64,000 nucleotides of DNA. Source: Tubulanus polymorphus. Taxonomy: Eukaryota > Nemertea > Palaeonemertea > Tubulaniformes > Tubulanidae. Of the stretch, positions 35,661 through 45,989 are shown piece by piece. How positions within the stretch are numbered: the stretch's first letter is position 1; every line of letters begins with the position of its first letter. Location of the stretch: positions 13,461,001 through 13,525,000 of the forward strand of contig NC_134025.1 of NCBI RefSeq assembly GCF_964204645.1, written 5' to 3'. Under the pieces are notes generated by a model. That model ran no database searches. It was not told where the DNA came from and worked only from the letters and a program-made list of their open reading frames with translations. The position numbers and the translations under genes are program-made.

Positions 35661-35765
35661 TAGGCTTTCCCAATGGGCTTTCCCGATGACATCGGAAACG
35701 CGAAATTCCCGGAATTTCCCGTATATCCCACAAACAGCCAATCACATTCATTGTAGCTCAGGTTA
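35661..35765. repeat. Dispersed repeat T, copy 2
   Basis: GAATTTCCCGTATATCCCA with AACAGCCAATCACATT matches 11490-11550. GGCTTTCCC occurs twice upstream. Confidence 0.6.
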
Positions 35766-35769
35766 CAAG

Positions 35770-36418
35770 GTCAACTCAAATAAATAGAAGCGAGGAAATT
35801 TAGGGGGTTTATAAAGTGAGGGGCTGTAGGTCGAAAAGTACATTGAGATCAGTCGAATTAAAAACCGCGACACTTCCAGGAAGGATTGAACTTTAATATA
35901 TTTCAATTCCAAGCATGCAAATTGTCATATGTAAAAACGTGCCATTACTTAGTGCTAAAAAGCGGGGTTTTTGCGTGTTTTTCAAGAATAAGTCCCCTAA
36001 AAATAACTCGATCACTATGAAATTTTTGTGGGCTCGAGAACTCACTAAGCCAAACCATGACACCAAAAATCAACACTATTGGTTCAACAGCCAATGTTAG
36101 AGCCTTGTTGACACACTGGTACTCTATTCATTTTCAATGAAAACTGCTTCATCAGACCGTTTGCATAGGCAAACCTACGGTTCGCCAAAAACCCATCCAG
36201 GTAAATTCTAAATCTTTCACTCAGTGTGAGTAAAAACTTTGCTTTGCATGTCATTCATTCACTTGTGTTTAGCCGATCCAGTGATAAAAATTTAGAGTAT
36301 ATTATTAAGTTAATATATAGTTATGATACTTGAATCTAGAAGATTTATTGCATTATTAGGCTGGCTGATTTGGTCACAAACAAAAGAAGCTTTTAGCAAA
36401 GCTGTAAATATTTGTATA
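35770..36418. other. No feature recognised
   Basis: Unique sequence leading to the target duplication of family C copy 2. Confidence 0.35.
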
Positions 36419-36429
36419 GCATGAATCAT

Positions 36430-37096
36430 GGTTAGCGGTAAAAATCCCCAATTCTTCAACATAGGTAAAAATCCCCCTCCTGAATGTAGTGTAAGTAGAT
36501 ACAATCTTAAGGTCAATTAATTCATATTATTGATAATTCATATTATTGTGGAACATACAAACCATAGTATATACTATTTGAATTAAAACATACTACAAAT
36601 TAGCAGTTCATTAATACTAGATTAGTACTTAAATTTATCACACAGCTTAATGAAAGGGTTCATCGCACTTATCAAATATATTACTCTAGCTTGAATCTAA
36701 AATATTTAGAATTAAAAGTTCATTATTGCTTATAATTCACGACATTGCACTGCTCAAATATACCACAAGTCAACAAGAGTTCACAGTTCAAAAATATTCC
36801 AGTTCGAATTTTAAGATATTACAAATAAAAAGTTCATTATTCGTGTTAATTCTAACAATTCAGTCTATTCTACTAAGAGTTTACTTAAAGAATTTATCCC
36901 AAAGAAAGATTCCATTGGGCAGTTCAAACACATTTCAGTCTCATTGCAAATGCACAAAATTGGAGAAACATTTTGCTTTGAAATGTTCTTGAAAATCACG
37001 GAGTGGGGATTTTTACCTACTTTGAATATTTGGGGATCTATACCTAGGGGGTTTTTACCCAGGGGATATTTACCTAGGCGATTTTTACCTGCAACC
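36430..37096. mobile_element. Iteron-TIR transposon, family C, copy 2, 667 bp
   Basis: The flanks ATGAATCAT (36421-36429) and ATGAATTAT (37097-37105) are a 9-bp target duplication with one change. The left end is GGTTAGC + GGTAAAAATCCCC. The right end in reverse is GGTTGCA + GGTAAAAATCGCCTA, GGTAAATATCCCCTG, GGTAAAAACCCCCTA, GGTATAGATCCCC..., GGTAAAAATCCCC, so it has more 15-bp iterons than copy 1. The interior matches copy 1 at 18208-19106. The 77-codon minus frame across the right array (36865-37098) is a by-product of the iterons. Confidence 0.9.
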
Positions 37097-37389
37097 ATGA
37101 ATTATTGCTCCTATTAAAATGCCGACTTCCACATGGCTAGAACTTACCAGGGTATTCCACTGAAGATTTTGTTATTAGCCCACTGTATCTAACACTGATA
37201 TAATAAGTCAGTGTTTTTGTTGATCTTGGCATGTCTACACGAAAACTTTGTATCCCAACCCTAAGGAAGATGACCAGATGGAAATAAATGAAACTTTTGT
37301 GACTGGAGATTCATTCTATTAGAAATATAGAAAATAGACTTTTATAGCTTCCTTGTTTTTGGCCAGATTTTCTTTAAATTTAGAGGGTC

Positions 37390-37568
37390 AGTTCAATCAT
37401 ATTTCCTTTGTAACAAAAAGTAGGTCCAATTATAAATGGAAATACTATGTTATTTCACCATTCAATACTGCCTGGTGAATGCATGCAGAAACAAATTGCC
37501 TTGAAAATCATTTCAATCATAGAACATCATGATCTTAAACTTTGCTTTTGATTGTGATTACAAAATAT
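37390..37568. repeat. Family B fragment serving as transposon landing site
   Basis: ACTATGTTATTTCACCATTC, GCCTGGTGA, CAATCATAGAAC and TTGATTGTGATTACAAAATAT follow one 150-bp internal unit of family B. The unit is cut by element A1 at 37569 and resumes after it (ACAAAATATATGCATGG). Confidence 0.65.
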
Positions 37569-38316
37569 GAATCCAGGTAATAATGTTAGAGGTAAAAATG
37601 CCATAGGAAAAATCAAACCATAGGTAAAATGCCAGAGGTAAAAATGCCAGAAGGAAATATGAGGAAAAATTAAGCGAAGAATTTATCAACAATGGACCTG
37701 ATATTCTTATTTACACTAGATTTTATGTAATGAATGCACAGTTTAGATATACTGTGCATAACATATTCCTATGATAATAAAAATTAAAAAAATTAATGAC
37801 AAATTTATCAAATAAAGAGAATCAAAAATTCATAGAATTAAGTCTGACATAAGCAAGAAATTCATTGAAATTATTGATATTCTTATTCGCACAAGATGAT
37901 ATTGAGATACAACATATTCTTAGATCATTGGAAATTAAAAAAAAATGCACATATTCTTATATAATTGAAATAAAAAAGCGAGCATAGTCATGATATATAA
38001 CACATTTCTAAATTAATGAATATTAACAAATGAATGTACTGAGTTTACATATTGAATGCACAGTTCAGATAAAGCATATTTCTAGGTATAATTATAGGTA
38101 TGATAATTAAAATCAAAAAGTTTTTGACAAGCTAGTTTGCTATAATTCATTACATCAAAGCAACAATTCGATGAAAAGTTTATAAGTTTTGATACACTTG
38201 TTGTTTATAATCATTGAATCAATTTACCCTTCCGGCACTTTTACTTCTGGCATTTTTATACCCCTGGCATTTTTACTTCTGGCATTATTACCTATATGGC
38301 ATTATTACCGTGTACC
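37569..38316. mobile_element. Iteron-TIR transposon, family A (GCC core), copy 1, 748 bp
   Basis: ACAAAATAT flanks both sides (37560-37568, 38317-38325), a perfect 9-bp target duplication. The left end is GAATCCA + units such as GGTAAAAATGCCATA and GGTAAAAATGCCAGA. The right end in reverse is GGTACAC + GGTAATAATGCCATA, GGTAATAATGCCAGA, AGTAAAAATGCCAGG and further units. Periods are 14-17, mostly 15. The interior closely matches copy 2. No open frame of note; it is non-autonomous. Confidence 0.92.
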
Positions 38317-38331
38317 ACAAAATATATGCAT

Positions 38332-38580
38332 GGATGTAGGTAAAAATTCCAACTTTTTCAAGAACATTTCAAAGCAAGATATTTCTCCAATATTCATTTG
38401 CGATAAAACTGCAATATATTTGGACTGTGCAATGAAGCTTTTAGTATTAATGAACTTTTTGTTCCTAATATTTCTAAATTCAAACTCTTCAAAAACAAAT
38501 TCAATGAACTTTTAATTTGAAATAAAAATTCAAACTGCATTTCATTTACTGTGTTATTAATTACTTAACTTTTTATAGAT
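38332..38580. mobile_element. Truncated family C copy (one end only)
   Basis: GGATGTA + GGTAAAAATTCC opens a stretch that matches the right half of family C read in reverse: TTCAAGAACATTTCAAAGCA, TTCATTTGCGAT, AATGAACTTTTTGTTCC. It begins 15 bases after element A1 ends. The opposite end was not found, so it is truncated or strongly decayed. A 108-codon open frame (38189-38515) runs across both elements and is spurious. Confidence 0.65.
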
Positions 38581-38589
38581 TTGAACCGC

Positions 38590-39325
38590 GCGATAAGTTA
38601 GAGCATTAGCAAACATATAATTTGAAATATAGTATTAACCACTGAAGAGTGTATGGAGCGGCGCCCTGAAGTAGGCCTATATAACATAACAATAAAACTA
38701 AGTTTGTTTGGTGATACTTGCCAATAATGAATAAAACGCTGCTTGCACACAAGTTCGTTATGATGTCCCTAAGATAATCATTAATATCCAATCACAAATA
38801 ACAAAATCATCAAGATTCAATGGAAAATCCATTGGTGTATATAGGCGAATCAATTCTCTCGTTAGACCTGCTCATCGATAGCTTATTATTCATCTGTGTA
38901 GAGGCAAACATTGACCTATGAATTATATCTTACGAAGCTAAGCAAGGATAGTCCATGTGTACTTGTGTGATGTTTCCTTTCAACATAATGCAGGCAAATG
39001 ACTTGTCTAAATAGATTTTAATCACTGGGATCGATAAAGTTCGGATCCTACCATTCAATATTGCTGGAAGCCATTACATGAGAAAGCTTAACTGAAAGGA
39101 TTGATTGTGATTGCCATGTACAATCCAAATCTCATATGCTTGTTTGAACAGGTATCTAATCAATATATTGAGAAACAATGAAATCAAACTAGGATACTGT
39201 TGATACTGAATTGTTAGGTGACTACAGGGCAGGAAACAGGTGTAGTCAAATATCATGGACACAAAAGAGTTTTTACAAGCATTCAATTTTTGCGATCGCT
39301 ATTGCCATTTGCACCAATAATGTAA
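38590..39325. other. No feature recognised
   Basis: AT-rich unique sequence. Confidence 0.35.
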
Positions 39326-39333
39326 ATGAAATC

Positions 39334-39530
39334 GAATGTTGGTAAAAATCCTGTCCCCCGCCCCCGGTAAGAATCCCACAGTTTTGAATATAGTTTTAAA
39401 ACTTATGATATGATATGATTTATTTTCAAGTAAGATTTTACAAAATTAATGAGTAAAGAAATACATTAAAGATGTAATGAAGTATTATCTGTTTTCATTT
39501 AGGTTTTATACTAAGTTTTTACCTACATTC
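39334..39530. mobile_element. Short iteron-type element D, 197 bp
   Basis: GAATGTT + GGTAAAAATCC at the left faces GAATGTA + GGTAAAAAC in reverse at the right. A second unit GGTAAGAATCCC lies at 39367. Pairing extends outward into AAATC/GATTT, so no 9-bp target duplication remains visible. It lies 21 bases before element A2. Confidence 0.6.
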
Positions 39531-39950
39531 GATTTATCAACTACCAGGCACGATTCCAGGTAATGATGCCAGAGGTAAAAATGCCATAGGTAATGATGCC
39601 AGAAGTTAAAGTGCCAGAGGGAAAAATGCCAGAAGGAAATATGAGGAAAATTAAGTGAAGAATTTTTTAACATCGGACCTGATATTCTTATTTACACTAG
39701 ATTTTACGTAATGAATGCACAGTTTAGATTTACATAACATATTCCTATGATAATAAAAATAAAAAAAGGAATGACAAACTTATGAAATAAAGAGATTCAC
39801 AAATTTATGAAATAAAGACTGGCACAAGCAAGAAATTCATTAAGACTATTGATATTCTTATTTGCATTAGATAATATTGAGATAAAACATATTTTTACAT
39901 CATTGGAAATTAAAAAATTAATGCACATATTCTTATATGATTGAAACAAA

Positions 39951-41171
39951 GAGCCCCAAGGGGCACTATGGCCAGCCTGTCAGCTTTTCATAAAATGGCA
40001 AATGATGCATTCTGTGGGTTTAATTTGTCCAAATACACTCCCAGCTCATAGACTAGTCAATCCCAGGCTAATAATTTACACAATTTAATCGTGTTTTCAT
40101 AAGTAGCACAGATAGCGACTGGAGCTGGCAGGAACAAATACCTCAGATAAATCTTTTCCCTTGGTCTTATTGATTTGAATGCGGAATAGAATTGAATTTT
40201 CTAAAATTTGCTCAATAAAATAAAATTGAATTGGATTTGCTGTTTCACCATGTTCAATACAGTAAAAATTGAATTGGATTTGATATAGTTTTTGCAGAAT
40301 AAAATTTGATTGCATTTGCAGAAAGAGCACATGGCTAATTAGCATTTCAAGGTCTTCCATCCGATTCGAGAAAAAGCTATTTTTCCCGGACATTGCACAA
40401 TTGTCAATTATATTTCTGTAGTGCAAATAAAAATATTCCTCCTAAAAACCAAATCAACTAAAGATTTCACAGAAATCGATATTGAAATACAATTTACGAC
40501 TTAAAATAAAACCCAGAAGTAAAACGGTAGACGATACCGCGGGTTCACATGAACACCTGCTGATCTCTGCGGTTAAGCCCAGAGATGAGAACGTCAACCT
40601 ATAAAATCTGCAGTTTTTTTCTTGAGTTACACACACAAACCAGCTGATGGCGTAGCCGCCAGCACTCGCGAGCGCCGAAGGCGCGAAGCCATTTAGGGGG
40701 GTTTCTCCCCCAAGAAAATTTTAGATATTAATAGATAATAGATAATTTAGATAATAATTTCTGAGCACTTAAGGCAATCTTGAACCCATGAACAACTATT
40801 ATATTTTGGAAGGTAATGGCTATTTCCAATATAGCACATCCTCATTCGATGACATTCAAAATTTTTCAATACCGAAATCCGCGGGAAATTCTCATCTCTG
40901 TAAGCCAATCATAGAGGAGTCTTTGCTTTCTGATTGGCTTTTTAAAACAGATATTTTTGCGATCAGATTTTCGCGAAAAAGCTCATATAAATTCTAACGA
41001 GGCCCTCTTTCAAAATTCAGCTTCATGGGGGTTGGATAATGGATAATGCTCTAATGAATGATTTGTATGAATATATGCTCAATTGCACAGTCAAAGAGCC
41101 TTTACTCTGGAAACTATGTCATTTAAATTCGCTCCATTTGTATAGTAATAGGCTCAGCCTATGGCTGGCCT
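39951..41171. mobile_element. Dispersed repeat Z, copy 1, inserted in A2
   Basis: Copy 1 of family A reads straight through the site (TTGAAATAAAAAAGCGAGC), while A2 is interrupted here. The insert starts AGCCCCAAGGGGCACTATGG and ends CTATGGCTGGCCT; GGCCAGCC occurs inverted near both ends. Its body matches 49985-50552 (GACTGGAGCTGGCAG, TACCTCAGATAAATC, ACGATACCGCGGGTTCAC, ACACCTGCTGAT, GATTTTCGCGAAAAAGCTC). It carries a private tandem AAAATTGAATTGGATTTG pair near 40207-40285 and a nested hAT-like element. Confidence 0.8.
40580..40900. mobile_element. hAT-like MITE, 321 bp, proven by empty site
   Basis: CAGAGATGAGAA at the left end and its exact inverse TTCTCATCTCTG at the right form a 12-bp TIR. 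TAAGCC flanks both sides (40574-40579, 40901-40906). The other copy of repeat Z has the uninterrupted site GGTTAAGCCAATCATAGAGG at about 50311-50330, so insertion with a 6-bp duplication is shown directly. Inside lies a GC-rich part with GCCGCCAGC, CGCCGAAGGCGCGAAGCC and a GGGGGG/CCCCC hairpin (40695-40711). CAG...CTG ends and a 6-bp duplication fit a hAT subgroup. Confidence 0.85.
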
Positions 41172-41275
41172 AATAAAAAAGCGAACATAGTTAGGATTTA
41201 GAATATATAATGTCATGAAGGTAAAAATGGCTTAAAGGTATTTGGAAGCAGTTTTAATAAATCTGGAGAGTTGTT

Positions 41276-42120
41276 TCAGTTGTTTCCCTTTATTTTCATC
41301 AGTTGGGTAAATTTGTGCACACTTGCCCTAGTTCTGAAAAATGGTTTTAAGAATTTAGTGTGGATGTTTCGGAAATAAGGGCATCTAATGACATGGTGGA
41401 ATTCTTCCCCGACATCTTCAGTGTCGCAGAGACTACAAATTCTTTCCTCCCTGGGGATTCGATTGTATCTTCGAGTTTCTAATGGTAGTTTATGATTTGA
41501 GCACCAAAAATGGCAAAAAATGATTCTTAAATCCAATGGCAGTGTGGTGAGACAATCTTCAAAGCCCCATTCACTTTTGAAATGTCTATGGTATAAAGCT
41601 GTGTTAGAGTTGTTTAGGGAGTCGTGCCAAAGTTGTATATACTGATCTGTTAAAATATTTGGGTCAGGGGTATTCTGTTTATACCATATTTCACCCATTC
41701 CGTTGGTTTCTAGCACATTTCTTATGAAATCAAGCCATTTACTAGTGTTTCTATCAATTAAACGACGGAGTAGAGTATTATAAATATACAATGATAATTT
41801 GTTAACAGGTTTCTCCAAAAATTTAGCATTCTACTTTTAATAGTAATGGAAAGAGGGAACCGTCCTATTTCACCATAAACAAAAAAGCTTGGTAAGCTTG
41901 GTGTTGACCTTTTTAATTTGAGTAGGTACTTGAAAAAAGTTAATTCTACTCTCTCTAGTCGGTTCTGATTTAGAAATCCCCAAATTTCAAAGCCAAAAGT
42001 TAAAACGGGAACCACCATGCTCTCAAAGAGTTGGAGTGCTAGGTCTATTCCTAGTGAATATTCCTGAACCTTTTTCAATACGAAAAACATGGCTTTTTTG
42101 CATGAGTTTCTAGTGAATCA
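41276..42120 (-). pseudogene. 5'-truncated LINE ORF2 tail (reverse transcriptase C-terminal part)
   Basis: Read from 42120 downward, RNSCKKAMFFVLKKVQEYSL, then SMVVPVLTFGFEIWG and YGEIGRFPLSITIKSRMLNFW are classic sequence from just after the RT domain of non-LTR retrotransposons. At about 41820 the frame shifts. The second frame (41276-41818, 180 residues) continues with the C-terminal region, including IWYKQNTPDPNIL and a zinc-knuckle-like CSLC...HHVIRC (C128, C131, H141, C146 of that frame), and ends in a normal stop. The RT catalytic part, endonuclease and ORF1 are absent. With 5' truncation and a frameshift it is inactive. It is inserted in element A2; the 3' flank runs to about 41215 without a clear poly(A). 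Confidence 0.85.
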
Positions 42121-42451
42121 ATACATAGGGATAAACTACCATTATAACGGAGAAAGATGAATGCACAGACTTTACATATTGAATGCACAGTTCAGATAAA
42201 GCATATTTCTAGGTATAATGATAGGTATGATAATAAAATCCAAAAGTTTTTGACAAGTTAGTTTGCTGTAATTCATAACATCAAAGCAACAATTCGATGA
42301 ATAGTTTTTAGCTTTTGATATGCTTGTTTCTTATAATCATTGAATCAATTTACCCTTCTCACATAATTTCCTCTGGCATTTTTACCTCTGGCATTTTTAC
42401 ACCCCTGGCATTTTTACTTCTGGCATCATTACCGCGTGCCACCAGGCACTG

Positions 42452-43222
42452 CCATCTTGGTAATCAAATCATCAAATCGCTCCGCGTGCAAGTTGGTAAA
42501 TCGCAAAAATTTTAAAATGTGAAAAATCAGTGCTTGTAAATGTGTTCCTCCAATCAATCACAAATATTGGTAGTGGGAAAATTTCCTATTTTTTCACATA
42601 CAGGTGCCATTACTACTTTCCTTCCTAAAAAGTCATCATGACTCCCAAAGTAAGGACTGGTAAAATCTAAAATTTCCTGATATATAGCTTTGAACATGAG
42701 ACTTGAGAAAACGCAGATTTTTAGTTTGGGATGAAAATTTTGGCCATCTGTTCCAACAATCGATTCAGCAGTTTCATAACTCATACAAGAGGCAACTGAG
42801 CCTTGATTTCGAGGATGTAGAAGGCATTAGGTACAAAACCCTGAATTATCTGGACAAAGACAGTGTCAAGTTACATTAGTAACATACTTGAAAGGCTCAA
42901 TATTCAAAAGTAGTTCCACTTCATTAATATCCACTCCCCCACTATGAAACATCAGTTATTAAGAATGACAGGATCAATTGTCTCTACACTTGCGTCTACA
43001 TTGGAGATATATTGATTGTGACATTTTCTAACAGAAATACTGGTGTATTCATTGATATTTTCAATCAATTTGTAGCGAATTAAATAGAACATGTATCATA
43101 TTTTATTGATTTTGATAAAGCTGAAACTACTATTCACACATGGGCGCCTTCCTGAAGCCACATACACCATCCATACACAAACAACCTGTTACTGATACCA
43201 TATTTCAGCTTCCTCTAATCGG
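42452..43222. other. No feature recognised
   Basis: Unique sequence before a candidate exon; if that exon is real this is its preceding intron. A 76-codon minus frame at 42554-42784 has no recognisable features. Confidence 0.35.
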
Positions 43223-43225
43223 AAG

Positions 43226-43503
43226 TTGAACCCAATACATCGCCGCCACCACCGCCGAATGATAATACGAATCCAAACCAATCCACGTACGACAAAGCAA
43301 TCAATTATTCATATGGCCGCCAGGTTTACCGACGAATCATTCATTTTCCATGGTGGCAATCATTTGTACAAACGCGACTAACCCATTTCCGAAATCGTCA
43401 ACATCATTACGCCGACCCAGCAACGATAACTCAAGCGGAAAACCATTATGCAAGCGATCGTTTTCCCGAACGAATGTTCAAACTGTTCAAGCGCGACGAG
43501 TGA
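43226..43503 (+). CDS. Candidate terminal coding exon, unknown protein
   Basis: A frame of 91 codons from 43228 to a TGA at 43501-43503 lies in a CpG-richer island within AT-rich DNA. It has no internal ATG until codon 83, so it would be missed by start-based searches. It is preceded by a pyrimidine-rich stretch ending AATCGGAAG, a possible splice acceptor (AG at 43224-43225); an in-frame stop lies 9 bases before that, so the frame needs splicing there. The product begins with a proline run (TSPPPPPND), then YDKAINYSYGRQVYRRIIHF, PWWQSFVQTRL, THFRNRQHHYADP and a basic end FKLFKRDE. Composition is varied and protein-like, but I recognise no family. Chance cannot be excluded. Confidence 0.35.
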
Positions 43504-45045
43504 TTAGCAGGAAACAATACTAATTTGCAGTGAATGTACCTGTAACTGGACATTATTTGTGCTATCATGAGCATAGCCATTTCCGCTCGACTTCATCCAT
43601 TCGTATGCTCAAATGGAGCAGTACATATATTTGCATTGACTAGATTAGTACCTTTATGTATTGACTGGATGCGCACAAAGTATCGTATCAAAGATCAAAT
43701 TATACAGAACCAAATGGATTTTAACATGGTCTCAAACTGATGGCAACGATTTTACGAAAGCTTACCGTTATACAGGAGTCTGCATGATGCAGGAAGGTGG
43801 CATCACCCATCCTGGCAGTAGTAATTTGTTTCTAGATTAAGATTAACTGATTGATGTGTCTTTCTGGTCACTAGCCAGAAGCTGCTTGCGGTGTATTGCT
43901 CATTTTGCCACAGAATTAAATCTATTGGGCACGTTGTTTTCATCCCTTTTGGCAATGGACTAAGTGATAATGATGATGATTTAATGCATTTGGAGCTATC
44001 AGTCAATTAATTCTGCCTAAGTAACATTTAATCAATTCCATGTTTTTAGAGCCATTCAATTCTGATTGAGTAACTTCTAATTAAACCATTTAAGAAATTC
44101 TAGTTCATGTTTTTAGAGCTGTCGGCAATTGGATTTCAACTTTTTTATTTTCTATCATTAAGTAATTCAGAATCGCGTCGATCACATGAGCATTTCAGGC
44201 CTGGACCATACTACATGACAAAAATACAAAACATGTTAGACATCGGCATCATAGCCGCAAGTGACAAATAAGCCTGAAAATCTCACCCGGCTTGTGTTAT
44301 AATCGTGAATCCCTACCATATGGATTCAATTGAAATAAAATAGTCGCCAAATCGTGATTGAGCTGATTAATACAGTTTTGAAATTCAATATCCTTTTATA
44401 TTGCCTAAATTTAATACAAAACAATTATTATGCATCTTAAAATCTGTCCCTTTTGCATATCCCTTTTGGTAATACCCAGTAAATCCGATTTATGGTTTGG
44501 AAAATGTCCTAGAATTTACAATAGATTGCTGTATCCAGATACATCGATACTGAGGAAAGAATTGATTAATTAACTATTCCATTATTATCATCTTATTTCA
44601 TGTCTTATGTCATACTAAAACGTAAAATCGATATTGTATTTATCCTCTCCCTCTCAGTCTCCCTACTCCCGAAAAAATTTCCAAACTCAAGCTCTACCAC
44701 TGAGGGCATGTAAATTGACTACAGCCCTAATCAGAGTGAGATATGACTCCTCAACCATCTGGTTCATTGACCAAGATTTAGTCACTAATTCAGTTGAATG
44801 GTAGACTGCATGACTGACTCTGGTTTTGATAGTTTTATGATGGTGGTCAACTACGTCTTGACTTGACAAATCAAAATTTTCACCACGCACATTCACCCCT
44901 TGGCAGTAGAGCCAATAAACCACTACCAGTTGATGTGTCTCAGCAATAAACACGAGGCTAAATAACAGGGTCAATCCCTATCTTAAGATAGAAAATAAAT
45001 AAATAAGAAATTGATTTAATATCAACTTTATTACAACTTAACAAT
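43504..45045. other. No feature recognised
   Basis: Would be 3' untranslated or intergenic sequence after the candidate exon. Paired TTTTTAGAGC(C/T)(A/G) motifs with AGTAACTTCTAATT-like sequence at about 44020-44120 suggest a small old duplication. Confidence 0.35.
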
Positions 45046-45050
45046 TTTCA

Positions 45051-45215
45051 ATGCAGTTGAATAGAATACAACAGAGAAGCAGTGGCGCTGGGTATTATGG
45101 TGGCTTTTCGCTCAAACAATCGAAACAAGCTGCGCAAACCATGATGTGTGAGATTTCAGCTGAGTTACCAGCCGCCGAATTTCACCTAGGTGGCTTCTGC
45201 TCTCATCTCCCCTGA
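45051..45215 (+). CDS. Short open frame of 54 codons, doubtful
   Basis: ATG at 45051 to TGA at 45213 reads MQLNRIQQRSSGAGYYGGFS and ends EFHLGGFCSHLP. The stretch is more GC-rich than its surroundings, and CAGTGGCGCTGGG at 45081 could equally be the start of a hAT-like element. No homology is recognised. Confidence 0.12.
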   Translation: MQLNRIQQRSSGAGYYGGFSLKQSKQAAQTMMCEISAELPAAEFHLGGFCSHLP

Positions 45216-45602
45216 TTGTCTGTTGTTTCTCCTCCAAGTAGACTTTCCATTTACTAGAAAACTGCATGCATTTTTACCACTTTAATTCACCCAGTCCTTG
45301 TATGTGGCTGGTTTGTGGCGCTCCCCATCCGAGGAACATCTAACGATATCAACCACCCGCTGTCACAGGTTTCAATGGAATATTCATCGAATTTTCAAAA
45401 GTTGCTTTGCATCCGTCATTGGAAATCAGTTGTTGATGACAATATAGACTTCACTAATGTGGAAGTCCACAGTTTCTTATATAACCTATCCTATTTAATC
45501 CTTCTGCCAAAATGCGGATGTACCACTACATGCTTGCTTAACCTCCTCTCATAAAAATTTGAGAAAAATATCTCTTCGAAATATCTCAACGTTGGAGCGT
45601 TG

Positions 45603-45903
45603 GAGCTACTTTTTCAGCTAAACCTTTCGATCAATTTTACGAGCATTGGTATGACATCATAGATATCAACCAATTAAAATCTAATTTCAAAACACACTGT
45701 AAACCATTATTTTTTCTCATCTTAACATCAACCTAATTTTTATCATTTATATAATAACCAATGATCTAAATCAATCGATAATTTCTTGCATCTTTTATAT
45801 TGTTTTGTTTTCAAATCCTTTTCATTGAAACGCATAATGTGCTTATCACATTTCTAAAACCTTATATAATGCTTTCTTATGAAATAAATTGAATTGAATT
45901 AAA
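45603..45903 (+). pseudogene. LINE 3' end with TTGAA-type tail
   Basis: The frame through 45603-45735 reads ATFSAKPFDQFYEHWYDIID, then INQLKSNFKTHCKPLFFL and a stop. This follows the W-x-x-LP..I..I...FK..LK..LF pattern at the end of many LINE ORF2 proteins, in decayed form. About 150 bases on, the sequence ends AATAAATTGAATTGAATT, a short tandem tail typical of CR1/L2/Jockey-like elements. Everything upstream is missing or unrecognisable. Confidence 0.45.
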
Positions 45904-45914
45904 CCACCATTGTG

Positions 45915-45985
45915 TGACCACAGGTTTTCGAACCTGTTGTAATAGCTAGACTGAACTACAACACGAAACCCCTGCCACACTAGAC
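45915..45985 (-). mobile_element. tRNA-like SINE remnant
   Basis: On the minus strand ACAGGTTCGAAAACCTGT is a strong T-arm/B box, and GTAGTTCAGTCTAGC about 25 bases upstream resembles an A box. The spacing is too short for an intact tRNA. Confidence 0.35.
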
Positions 45986-45989
45986 CGGG

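Larger units (their letters stand above)
39552..42440. mobile_element. Iteron-TIR transposon, family A, copy 2, with nested insertions
   Basis: ACCAGGCAC flanks both sides (39543-39551, 42441-42449), a perfect 9-bp target duplication. The left end is GATTCCA followed by units GGTAATGATGCCAGA, GGTAAAAATGCCATA, GGTAATGATGCCAGA, AGTTAAAGTGCCAGA, GGGAAAAATGCCAGA, all exactly 15 bases. The right end in reverse starts GGCACGC + GGTAATGATGCC. Alignment with copy 1 (748 bp) shows two foreign blocks, 39951-41171 and about 41215-42145, which account for nearly all the extra length. Since the TIRs and target repeats are intact, the insertions came later. Confidence 0.92.

Noticed and set aside
40580-40900. 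Foreign GC-rich gene fragment (40640-40715)
   Set aside because: The GC-rich part lies inside a well-defined TIR element and has no open frame of useful length.
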